The position numbers were made by a program, and so were the translations under genes. A DNA stretch of 64,000 nt from Marinilabiliaceae bacterium UBA5488 (GTDB taxonomy: Bacteria > Bacteroidota > Bacteroidia > Bacteroidales > Marinilabiliaceae), in assembly GCA_002427105.1 (NCBI GenBank), contig DIPM01000010.1, positions 67,475-131,474 of the forward strand. The letters are read 5' to 3'. How positions within the stretch are numbered: the first letter of the stretch is position 1; each line of letters starts with the position of its first letter. The notes beneath the pieces were generated by a model that was given only the letters and a program-made list of their open reading frames with translations, was not told the DNA's origin and did not search any database. Positions 17,791-24,878 of this stretch are shown in pieces.

Positions 17791-18492
17791 TTATTCTGCA
17801 CACTCAGAATATTCAAGAATGTGTTTTGTTAATTGTGTCCAGGAGATTTTAGGATTGTTGTCCATTACATTTGGACAGTTTCCCCACAAAGGTTTAAACT
17901 CTTTATTGTAGTTTTTCTTTAAGAGTTTAAAGGCTGCTTTATCTCCTTTTTTTATGTAGTATGACTTGGCATCCCCGCCAGCCACGGTCACCCCTGCAAC
18001 TCCTACAGATGCGGTTTCTTTTGCTAAGGGATCGTGGTAAACTTTCACTTCCTTACTGAAAGATGGATTGAGGAGCTGCATAAGCATAGTATATTCCTTT
18101 TTTTTAATTACGACTTGTGCATTCTCAATATAGACGTACCCTTCGTTAATTAAATCCTGATTAAGTTTTTCGTCATTCCATTTTTGAATGTCGGTTAGCA
18201 TATCGATTTTTTTCGAAAGCGCATCTAAATTTGTTGGGGGAAGGTACATGTGGCTGATTTCGCTAGGTTTTAGTTTTTTGTCTTTCCCGGAACCATCGTT
18301 TATTCGCACCTCATTTATCAAACCTTTTTTGCGGCTTAGTTTGCTGAGCGTTCCAGCTAATTCAGTCCCATCTTTCATTGTGATATAGGACGTCTTTTTG
18401 TGTGAATAGGTGAAGCTTGGCGTAAGAAGCTGTTGAGCATTAACATTGATTATTAAAAACAATGCCATTGATAGTAAGATACATTTTTTCAT
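17791..18492 (-). CDS. Secreted protein of unknown function
   Basis: A 233-residue protein I do not recognise. A clear Sec signal peptide (MKKCILLSMALFLIINVNA, cleavage before QQ) marks it as periplasmic or secreted. The mature part begins with a small beta-rich segment (YITMKDGTELAGTLSKLSRK) that resembles SH3-like or LSm-like motifs seen in other Bacteroidota exported proteins. A lysine-rich central part and a glycine stretch (SVGVAGVTVAGGDAKSYY) follow. The end has several Cys/Trp residues (WGNCPNVMDNNP, YSECAE). The frame is intact and codon use looks ordinary. It stands alone between a DHFR fragment and the decay zone. A CAAAGTTA at 18581-18588 is a possible -7 element on this strand. 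Confidence 0.6.
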   Translation of the reverse strand: MKKCILLSMALFLIINVNAQQLLTPSFTYSHKKTSYITMKDGTELAGTLSKLSRKKGLINEVRINDGSGKDKKLKPSEISHMYLPPTNLDALSKKIDMLTDIQKWNDEKLNQDLINEGYVYIENAQVVIKKKEYTMLMQLLNPSFSKEVKVYHDPLAKETASVGVAGVTVAGGDAKSYYIKKGDKAAFKLLKKNYNKEFKPLWGNCPNVMDNNPKISWTQLTKHILEYSECAE

Positions 18493-18769
18493 AATAATTA
18501 ATAATTTAATTAGGTGTTATACTGATTAGAATGTTGAATATTAAAGTGATAAATGAAAATGACTTTATCTCTTTGTTCGACAAAGTTAATTTTATTTTCG
18601 AAATATTGCTGTCCCGGCTTCAGATTATTACTCTTTTGAGGTCGGTTTATGGAATAGCATACAATCCCAAAGTCAAAACGACATTAGGTGAAATTATTAT
18701 ACCGATATATGTTGTTTTTGTATTATGTTGATTGGCCGAGGGGGGCTATTTTTTGCAGTAAATCTTCTA

Positions 18770-18858
18770 AGTACATGACAAAACTTTGATAGATTTATAC
18801 AACTCGCTGATATCGGGTAAGTTTAAAATCGCATTATTTAACTGTTTTGTCATGTACT
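18770..18858. repeat. 15-bp perfect inverted repeat, 59 bp apart
   Basis: AGTACATGACAAAAC (18770-18784) is the exact reverse complement of GTTTTGTCATGTACT (18844-18858). No coding potential lies between the arms. The arrangement would suit a tiny non-autonomous mobile element or a structured RNA, but neither is proven. Confidence 0.75.
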
Positions 18859-18942
18859 AAGCAAAATTTGTTAAAACGTACTAACGAAACGCCCATTAAA
18901 TGAAAAACCTTATCAACCATAGTTTATGCCCGACAATTTCAC

Positions 18943-18958
18943 CAGGTGCCGGCACCTG
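18943..18958. repeat. 16-bp GC-rich perfect palindrome
   Basis: CAGGTGCCGGCACCTG is a perfect palindrome in otherwise AT-rich sequence. A further CACCTG follows 9 bases later. Its function is unknown. Confidence 0.8.
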
Positions 18959-19029
18959 CCGTCCCTGCACCTGAGGGAGCTCTCCATTCATTTTTTTCTA
19001 TATATCGTATCACTCAGGCTGAGCCATTA

Positions 19030-19662
19030 GGCAAAGCTTGCTTTTCAATCAAACGACATAGTAGATCTTACGCTTCCTTCAACACTTAGAATCATTGAAT
19101 CTGGCGCATTTCAAAGCAACGATATAGTCTCAGTCGCTCTGCCGGAGGGACTGGAAAAAATCATGTCTGATGTATTCTACTTTAATCAGATCACTTCGAT
19201 CACCCTGCCTTCAACATTGGAACTAATAGCGTCTTACGGATTAGGAACTGGCATCGGGAAGGTATCATTCAAAGCACTTCTTACAACAGTAACTACAAAT
19301 TCATTACCATTCCCGACGAGCTGGATGGACAAACCATCAAAGGCATTAAAGCCCTTTCGGAAAACGGCATCTTCTCGCACAAAGGCATTTATGAGTTGAC
19401 ACTACCCACAACACTCGAAGAGCTGTGCTTTGCTGCCTTTAGCTCTAACAATCTGAAATCAATAGACCTGTCGCGTTGTGAAAACTTACACACCATTGGG
19501 CAGTATGCCTTCTACAGTAATTCCATTACCAATCTGGTGATTCCGGCATCAGTAACTTCCCTGGGATATTTCTTTTGCCTGAACCAAAATCATCATACAA
19601 CCAACATCAATCCTCTCTTTCCCACTTACCCGGGTTGTCATGCGTACAAAAAACGGCTTTGA
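19030..19662 (+). pseudogene. Fragment of a BspA-type leucine-rich repeat (LRR_5) surface protein, frameshifted
   Basis: Reading the plus strand from about 19040 gives LRR_5 repeats with the BspA rhythm: FQSNDIVDLTLPSTLRIIES, FQSNDIVSVALPEGLEKI and FNQITSITLPSTLELIAS. A frameshift near 19245-19265 moves the remaining repeats to another frame: YELTLPTTLEELCFAAFSSN, LKSIDLSRCENLHTIGQYAF and YSNSITNLVIPASVTSLGY. Recognisable repeat ends near 19595 and the frame then runs into the reverse strand of a toxin gene. There is no start, signal peptide or C-terminal sorting domain, so both ends are lost. Intact relatives are large cell-surface adhesin-like proteins. Confidence 0.78.
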
Positions 19663-19915
19663 CGCTCACGGTTTGCTGGCTTTCCAGTACCCGGTAATGA
19701 ATCATATACGGAAACTTTTTAATGGGAATGCAACGGATATCATCGTAATGCACGGCAAAAGAGAAATAGTTTTTCTTCAGTAAATCGAAATGCTTGTCAA
19801 CCGTGTTGTAAAAACGTTTCCCCAGACCGGGTTTTCGGGAATTGTAAAAGTCCACAGCTTCCTGAATATCGTCAAACGCTTCGGGTTCAATATCAAGCGT
19901 GAATTTTTTGAGCAT
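19607..19915 (-). CDS. RelE/ParE-family toxin
   Basis: A 102-residue toxin of the RelE/ParE superfamily, which blocks translation or gyrase when its antitoxin is lost. It has the family order: an N-terminal strand and helix (IEPEAFDDIQEAVDFYNSRK), PGLGKRFYNTVDKHFDLL, then the C-terminal beta strands KKFPYMIHYRV and VSVKAVFCTHDNPGKW. It starts 1 bp after the upstream antitoxin gene stops, as usual for such modules. It is related to the toxin at 44279-44578 (shared FPYMxHY and the end of the last strand). The 3' end overlaps the edge of the leucine-rich repeat remnant on the other strand. The frame is complete. Confidence 0.82.
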   Translation of the reverse strand: MLKKFTLDIEPEAFDDIQEAVDFYNSRKPGLGKRFYNTVDKHFDLLKKNYFSFAVHYDDIRCIPIKKFPYMIHYRVLESQQTVSVKAVFCTHDNPGKWERED

Positions 19916-19916
19916 T

Positions 19917-20156
19917 TTATAGTTTTATCCTGTGCTTGACCTCGTCCCAGTTTAAAAGGCGTGAGAGATCGGTTTCACTGGTTTTAATACGCTGACGGAC
20001 CATGTTTTTATGTTCTTCGGGAATAACAATATTCTGTTCTCCCTCTAAAACTTCTTTAAGTTTTGTTTTCTCACTGGGAGATAGCTGTCTCACAATATCA
20101 ACCACCTGACTAAAATTGAGCGGGATATTTAAGTTTATGTTATATTGTGTTTGCAT
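19917..20156 (-). CDS. Antitoxin of the RelE/ParE-type module
   Basis: A 79-residue protein encoded directly upstream of the toxin. The beta-rich start (QYNINLNIPLNFSQVVDIV) is followed by a helical segment (LSPSEKTKLKEVLEGEQN) and a basic, extended C terminus (KHNNLVRQR-type region, NWDEVKHRIKL) that would wrap the toxin. It is the type of small antitoxin seen before ParE/RelE toxins in Bacteroidota; a named family is not assigned with certainty. CAAAGATA at 20193-20200 matches a reverse-strand -7 element and places a promoter about 40 bp before the start. Confidence 0.75.
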   Translation of the reverse strand: MQTQYNINLNIPLNFSQVVDIVRQLSPSEKTKLKEVLEGEQNIVIPEEHKNMVRQRIKTSETDLSRLLNWDEVKHRIKL

Positions 20157-20254
20157 AATCTTTCTGTTTTAATGCCATTAGTATTGTTTTTACAAAGATA
20201 AAGAACATAGTAATTAAATAAAAATGCAAATAAGATTGGTCACAATGGAATCAA

Positions 20255-20410
20255 TTACCCTGGGCGGCCTTTGAGTTTTTTACAACCTACAGGACGCGGA
20301 TTATTTGCCAAACCGGCAATGGATGCCATAATTTTTTGGTAATCTTTTTCAGGGACATTTTTAAGCTGTTTAAAAACGGCCTTTTCAACAAACACATTAT
20401 AAGCGGCCAT
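20255..20410 (-). pseudogene. Truncated RelE-type toxin gene
   Basis: The ATG at 20410 overlaps the end of the Phd-like antitoxin gene. The frame gives MAAYNVFVEKAVFKQLKNVP, then a helix and NNPRPVGCKKLKGRPG, and stops at 20255 after 51 residues. Intact RelE toxins of this kind are about 85-95 residues and continue after KLKGR with GYRIRxGxYR-type strands that carry catalytic residues. Those strands are missing here, so the toxin is probably inactive. The gene was overlooked in simple frame searches because it is so short. Confidence 0.75.
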
Positions 20411-20591
20411 TGCGCAGGAGTTCAATTTCTTTTACGGCCTGTTCAAACGGCACAGGCTCACTTTTGCGGGCTTTAGCACGGTCGTATGCTTTAATGTCTT
20501 CCAGTTCGTTCATTATTTTCTCATAATCCTTTATCGGCAGGATTACACTTGCTTTTTTCCCGGTGGTGTCTGTAATATATTGTGTTCTCAT
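20397..20591 (-). CDS. Phd/YefM-like antitoxin (orphaned)
   Basis: A 64-residue antitoxin beginning MRTQYITDTTGKKASVILPI, the typical beta hairpin of short Phd/YefM-like proteins in Bacteroidota. A helix (KDYEKIMNELEDIKAYDRAK) and an acidic tail that covers the toxin follow. It overlaps by 14 bases the start of a RelE-type toxin that is cut short, so it now has no functional partner in cis. It may still repress its own promoter or neutralise a related toxin. Confidence 0.72.
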   Translation of the reverse strand: MRTQYITDTTGKKASVILPIKDYEKIMNELEDIKAYDRAKARKSEPVPFEQAVKEIELLRNGRL

Positions 20592-20811
20592 TGCCTGAAT
20601 TATTTATTGCAAAAGCCTGTTTAGTCTTCAAATTTTGGTCTTTATGTATCAAATCTGTCGCGGAGTTCAATAAAAAGTATAAATTTGCAAAAAAAGTGTT
20701 GTCCGGAGTTGTTTTTGTGTTCAATAATATAAAAAGCCACAACCCCTACAAATCCAAATCATGCACCTGAAACTGACACCAATAAAAATCAATCTGTTAT
20801 TTAGAGGCACA

Positions 20812-21280
20812 TAAGCGTTTCTGTTATTTATAGCTGTCGCGCTTGATAGCATTGCACAGCAGCATGAAGTACGGGTGCTGGGTAGTCCCCGGCAGGAGAC
20901 TGTGTTGTTGCGGTGGGCGCCTGCATCGCCTGCGGTATGGCGGCTGGGCAATGAGTATGGTTACCAGGTGGAGCGTTATACCATACTCAGAGATGGTGAG
21001 ATCCCGGATAGCGTGTGGGGCGTTGCATTGCTGAATGAGCCCTTACGCCCCAAAGCTTTGGAGGTGTGGGAGTCGCATGCCGGCGACAGGTATGTGGCCA
21101 TTGCGGCCGAGTGCCTGTTCGATTCATATTTCAGGGGAATTACCAGTGGGGGCAACCCGCATGTTGTGTATCAGATGTACAAAGAGGAGCAGCACCGCTA
21201 CAGTTTTGCAATGTATGCAGCCGACCAGTCAATTCTCACGGCTGAACTATCAGGCCTTTATATGTCGGATAAGACTCCTA
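20812..21280 (+). pseudogene. N-terminal remnant of a secreted Fn3-type protein
   Basis: The plus-strand frame begins just after a stop at 20811 and gives a signal-like stretch (FLLFIAVALDSIAQQ) without a start codon. The mature part is HEVRVLGSPRQETVLLRWAP, LGNEYGYQVERYTILRDGE, ALEVWESHAGDRYVAIAAE and HRYSFAMYAADQSILTAELS. This wording matches the opening of a group of large Bacteroidota secreted proteins with fibronectin type III domains. It continues to about 21280 and then changes abruptly into an outer-membrane barrel in a different frame. Start and most of the body are missing. Family naming is from memory of such proteins and should be searched. Confidence 0.55.
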
Positions 21281-21287
21281 TTCCTAT

Positions 21288-22024
21288 TATCTGTCCGGAA
21301 ATTTCAACTCCACCATGTTCGGGGTAATAAATTTGCCCTTTTCATTTGCTTATACCAACAACCAGGCAACGGCCAATCTGCCCCAGCCTTTCAACCGGTT
21401 TTCGCTGTCACCTTCATACCGGTGGGTTACTACCCACATTGGGTATGGAAACATGTCATTTTCGCCCTATACGCTTTCAGGCCACGAGTTTTTTGGGGGA
21501 GGTATAGAGCTGGCGCCGGATAACGGATTCAGATTCGCTGCTTTGTACGGGCGTTTCAGGAAGGCCGTGGAACCGGGCAGCAGGAGGACGACCGCCGGTA
21601 TGTGGGCAGCAGAATCTATAATTCAATGATCTCTTATCTCTTTTCTGTTACGCCATCGCGTTTTAATATGTCGGCAACCGTCAATCACAACCGGAACAGC
21701 ATGCCTGAAATGGCCATGCATGTACTTAGCTACAACCTGTCGGTGCAGAAGGTGTTTGCGGAGCAATTCAGAACGGCCTTTACAGGCACTTACAGCAACT
21801 CCTTTAAGGGCGATGGCGCCATTGCCAATATCGTTAATCTGCGGCTGACAGGTGGTTACTCCCTTAAAAAGCGACATAACTTTAACCTGAGCCTTGCCAT
21901 GATCAACAATCAGGCTCAGCGTGGCCATTCAACGCATTATTCTGCCAATTTCTCCTACAGCTACATCTTTAACATGCAGCTGTTACGCAAAGATAAGAAG
22001 TTTGCATTTGAGGGGGATTTTTAG
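21288..22024 (+). pseudogene. Outer-membrane beta-barrel remnant, frameshifted
   Basis: From 21288 the plus strand encodes YLSGNFNSTMFGVINLPFSF, then QPFNRFSLSPSYRWVTTHIG, FSPYTLSGHEFFGGGIEL and FRFAALYGRFRKAVE. Alternating aromatic and polar residues and the FSPYTLxGH motif are those of a Bacteroidota outer-membrane barrel. A frameshift near 21580 moves the rest to another frame: QQEDDRRYVGSRIYNSMISY, NRNSMPEMAMHVLSYNLSVQ and the C-terminal strand region ending FAFEGDF. The N-terminal plug or signal is absent; the sequence is fused to the Fn3-type remnant. The pair looks like a deletion between two neighbouring genes. Confidence 0.6.
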
Positions 22025-22086
22025 TGCGAAATAGAATCTGGCCGAATAATTAGCCACCTCTTTGACGGTGGCATTGCGGACGGGTG

Positions 22087-22847
22087 TCACATCAACCCGT
22101 TGACCGACGTGTAGTAGGCGGCTTCCTGCATGTTTTTAACATTAAGCTTCCTGTAAATTCTATGTTTATGGTATTTTATGGTCGAGGCGCTAATGTTGAG
22201 CTTCGAAGCTATTTCGGAAGTTTTGAGCCCTTCGAGGCTAAGTAACAGAACTTGCTTTTCCCTGTCGGATAATATTTGGGAGTTGGCGGGAATAAATTTT
22301 TTCTTTTGGGGTAAATAAACATATACCAGGGGGATATTTGTTATACGGATACAAGCCATACCCTGTTGATTGCCATGTGCCGGATTAACCACACAGAGCG
22401 CCCGTAACAGATTCCCGCTTTTTGAAATAGTGAGGGGTGTTAGCTGATGGTTTACCAGAATAATATTGCCGTTCAGGTGTTTCAGCCTGAAGTTATAGCA
22501 AATGGAACAGCGGTGGCGAAGCTCTACCGGCAGATTGTAAAAGAACTCAAAGCCGTACTTGTTTATTTCGAGCAACATCCGGAGATCGTCCTCAGGCACC
22601 ATTTTTCATAATATCGACAGCCCATATTCTGCACCTGCATGGCCGAATAACCGCACAGAAACAGGGGGTGGGGCGAAACGTACTGAAATCCTTTACGGGT
22701 GTAATCAATAATATAGGTGCTTTGGGAGGAGATCTTTGATAATGTGGTCAGCACGTCGGCCATGGGGATTGCCGACTCGTCACCTGTTATCTCGTCAGGG
22801 GCGGGTTCCCTGACAGGTTCAAAGAATTTACGAATAATTTCGGACAT
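22087..22847 (-). pseudogene. LuxR-type HTH regulator, disrupted by a frameshift
   Basis: Two overlapping minus-strand frames form one protein. The first (22847 to about 22605) begins MSEIIRKFFEPVREPAPDEI and has a PAS-like region (GFQYVSPHPLFLCGY, MGCRYYEK). The second (from about 22602) continues VPEDDLRMLLEINKYGFEFF and ends in a LuxR/GerE HTH: LSDREKQVLLLSLEGLKTSE, IASKLNISASTIKYHKHRIY. Adding one base near 22608 would restore YYEKVVPEDDL, so a single-base loss is the simplest cause. The intact protein, about 250 residues, would be a sensor-less or PAS-type LuxR regulator. No slippery heptamer with a downstream structure was seen. Confidence 0.75.
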
Positions 22848-22953
22848 AATTCAAGGGTGAATAAAAAATAACTCGTACTAAACCGGCCATTATACGTTTG
22901 ATTCCGTATAAATGTTATTCTTTGGTTTGTTTTTTCTTAAAAACAGGTTGAAT

Positions 22954-23560
22954 ATGAATGACATAAGAGTAAAAAAACACCCGTTCTTTACCGTATGGCA
23001 GGTCGCAAGGTGCAACCTGCCCGGGTTCTCCCGGTTTGTAGCCGGTGTTAACTGCAAACGCTCACAGCAGCCCGGAGCTTCATATACCGCAATGGTAAAT
23101 GAAATGACCGGTGAAGATTTAATGTACTGCGATAACTCATTTTTTATGCCGTTAAAACTAAGGAGGGTAAAATAGCGGGTACCGTCAGAGTGTGCCGGTG
23201 GCAGGCGGGAATGATTTTTCCGGCAGAGCGGATATGGGGCATAGAAATTTCCGGTTTGGCAGGGCGGATGCCGTTTATTCCGCCACAGATATGGCATCTG
23301 GGGCGCCTGGCTGTCGATAGAGAGATAGTTGCTGCCGATCCGCATCTGGCCGTAATGCGTTTAACTTTATTTAAAACGTTGCTGGTTGCGGCTTTCAGGC
23401 ATATATGCACTCATGAGCACAACCTTATGGTGGCCGAATGCGACACCCGGCTCAACAATAAAATAAAGCTCATGGGCATTCACCTGCAGGTGCTGGGAGC
23501 TCCTGTAAATTATATGGGTCCGGAGGTGATGATTCCGGTTAGCTGCCGGCTTTTTCAAGG
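22954..23560 (+). pseudogene. GNAT / N-acyl amino acid synthase-like gene, frameshifted and cut by folA
   Basis: From the ATG at 22954 the frame gives MNDIRVKKHPFFTVWQVA and MTGEDLMYCDNSFFMPLK, then hits a stop at 23173. Shifting frame near 23155 continues smoothly: TKEGKIAGTVRVCRWQAG, ISGLAGRMPFIPPQIWHLGR and LAVDREIV. It then runs LFKTLLVAAFRHICTHEHNL, MVAECDTRLNNKIKLMGIHL and GAPVNYMGPEVMIPV. The KIAGTVRV strand and the LGRLAVD and ECDxRL phrases fit the GNAT fold of N-acyl amino acid synthases. The reading frame ends inside the 3' end of folA on the other strand. The assignment is by remembered motifs and is moderate. Confidence 0.5.
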
Positions 23561-24036
23561 GTTTCATAATAGTATCTGAGCCCCGACTTATCGTCTGTAA
23601 ACGGGCCTTCCTTTTCTATTACTCTCCATTTTTGCGGATAGATTTTCGGAAACCATGTGTCGGCACCCTCAAAGCTGTGATCGATATGCGTGAGATAGAG
23701 TCGTTGGGTTAGATGCATAAAGGATTGATAGACCTTGCCACCCCCAATAATAAAGAGCTTTTGGTGGCCATCGGCTGCTTCAATAGCAGCCTCGATGGAA
23801 GTAACAACGGTACATCCCGGGAAGCTCAAATCAGGATTTTTAGTAAGCACAATATTCAGTCTGTCAGATAAAGCCCCTTTTGGTAAAGCATTAAAAGTCT
23901 TCCGGCCCATTACTATGGCATGTCCCTTGGTAAGTTGCTTAAAGCGTTTCAAATCACCACTCAAATATACCAGTTGATCGCCATCGAGTCCGATAGCATT
24001 CTGTTGGTCGATAGCTGCAATCATTGCAATTTCCAT
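23539..24036 (-). CDS. folA: Dihydrofolate reductase
   Basis: A 165-residue DHFR that reduces dihydrofolate to tetrahydrofolate with NADPH. It opens MEIAMIAAIDQQNAIGLDGD and contains GHAIVMGRKTFNALPKGA (NADPH-binding) and LFIIGGGKVYQSFM (the GG motif). It ends FEGADTWFPKIYPQKW with the usual C-terminal strands. The length is typical. It is 26 bp downstream of thyA on the same strand, so the two steps that make dTMP and regenerate folate are co-transcribed. Its 3' end overlaps the decayed GNAT gene on the opposite strand. A partial second copy lies at 17485-17640. Confidence 0.97.
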   Translation of the reverse strand: MEIAMIAAIDQQNAIGLDGDQLVYLSGDLKRFKQLTKGHAIVMGRKTFNALPKGALSDRLNIVLTKNPDLSFPGCTVVTSIEAAIEAADGHQKLFIIGGGKVYQSFMHLTQRLYLTHIDHSFEGADTWFPKIYPQKWRVIEKEGPFTDDKSGLRYYYETLEKAGS

Positions 24037-24062
24037 AATGTAAAAGTTTTAAAACCGGATTA

Positions 24063-24857
24063 TCATACTGCTATTTCACCTTTTATATGCGGGTGAGGAT
24101 CATAATCTTTTAGCTCGAAATCTTCGTAACTAAAGTTGTCAATATTTTTTATTTCAGGATTAATAAGCATAGTTGGCAGAGGTCGCGGTTTGCGGGTAAG
24201 CTGTAGCTTTACCTGCTCAATATGGTTGCTGTATATATGAGCGTCTCCAAGAGTATGTACAAAGTCGCCTGCCTTCAATCCGGAAACCTGAGCTATCATC
24301 ATGGTTAATAGAGCATAAGATGCAATATTGAAAGGCACTCCCAGGAAAATATCGGCACTACGCTGGTAGAGCTGGCAGCTGAGGCGACCCCCGGCTACGT
24401 AGAACTGAAAAAGAATATGACAAGGCGGAAGTTGTACCTCCTTGATTTGCCCAACGTTCCAGGCGCTAACCAGATGGCGGCGCGAGTCAGGATTCTTCTG
24501 GAGAGACTCGATAAGCTGCGCTATCTGGTCGATATGTCCTCCATTGTAATCAGGCCACGAGCGCCATTGGTAGCCATAAATCGGGCCCAGTTCACCGTCT
24601 TCCTTTGCCCATTCATTCCAGATACGCACGCCCTTTTCCTGAAGATATTTGACATTTGTGCTACCCTGCAAGAACCATAATAATTCGTAAATAATAGATT
24701 TCAGGTGCAGTTTCTTTGTTGTAACCAGGGGGAATCCGTCCTGAAGATTAAAGCGCATCTGGTGTCCAAACACTGAATAGGTGCCTGTACCTGTTCTGTC
24801 TTCCTTATGTACCCCTTCATCGAGTACGCGTTTTATCAAGCCGAGATATTGTTGCAT
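24063..24857 (-). CDS. thyA: Thymidylate synthase
   Basis: A 264-residue ThyA, the same length as the E. coli enzyme, which methylates dUMP to dTMP using methylene-tetrahydrofolate. The catalytic cysteine lies in QLPPCHILFQFY and falls at residue 146, the same number as in E. coli. RTGTGTYSVFGHQMRFNL, YQRSADIFLGVPFNIASYAL and the C-terminal HPHIKGEIAV are family hallmarks. It lies 21 bp downstream of the endonuclease/exonuclease/phosphatase gene and directly upstream of folA, so it sits inside a five-gene minus-strand run that begins with the rhomboid genes. Confidence 0.98.
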   Translation of the reverse strand: MQQYLGLIKRVLDEGVHKEDRTGTGTYSVFGHQMRFNLQDGFPLVTTKKLHLKSIIYELLWFLQGSTNVKYLQEKGVRIWNEWAKEDGELGPIYGYQWRSWPDYNGGHIDQIAQLIESLQKNPDSRRHLVSAWNVGQIKEVQLPPCHILFQFYVAGGRLSCQLYQRSADIFLGVPFNIASYALLTMMIAQVSGLKAGDFVHTLGDAHIYSNHIEQVKLQLTRKPRPLPTMLINPEIKNIDNFSYEDFELKDYDPHPHIKGEIAV

Positions 24858-24878
24858 CGCATAAAGTACTTTGAGGTT

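Larger units (their letters stand above)
18493..19029. other. Gene-free AT-rich stretch with palindromes
   Basis: About 540 bases with no credible gene; a 66-codon frame at 18531-18731 has no recognisable features. It contains the 15-bp inverted repeat at 18770-18858 and the 16-bp palindrome at 18943-18958, and leads into the leucine-rich repeat pseudogene. Confidence 0.6.

Noticed and set aside
18531..18731. 66-codon open frame with a tyrosine/isoleucine-rich protein
   Set aside because: AT-rich composition, no signal, domain or upstream promoter; likely random.
22595..22625. Programmed frameshift in the LuxR-type gene
   Set aside because: No heptameric slippery site or downstream pseudoknot is visible and neighbouring genes are also broken, so simple decay is more likely.
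17485..23700. The DHFR fragment and folA as attachment-site direct repeats of an integrative element
   Set aside because: The repeats are about 75 percent identical, far below that of att sites, and there is no integrase; retained only as a question about recombination.
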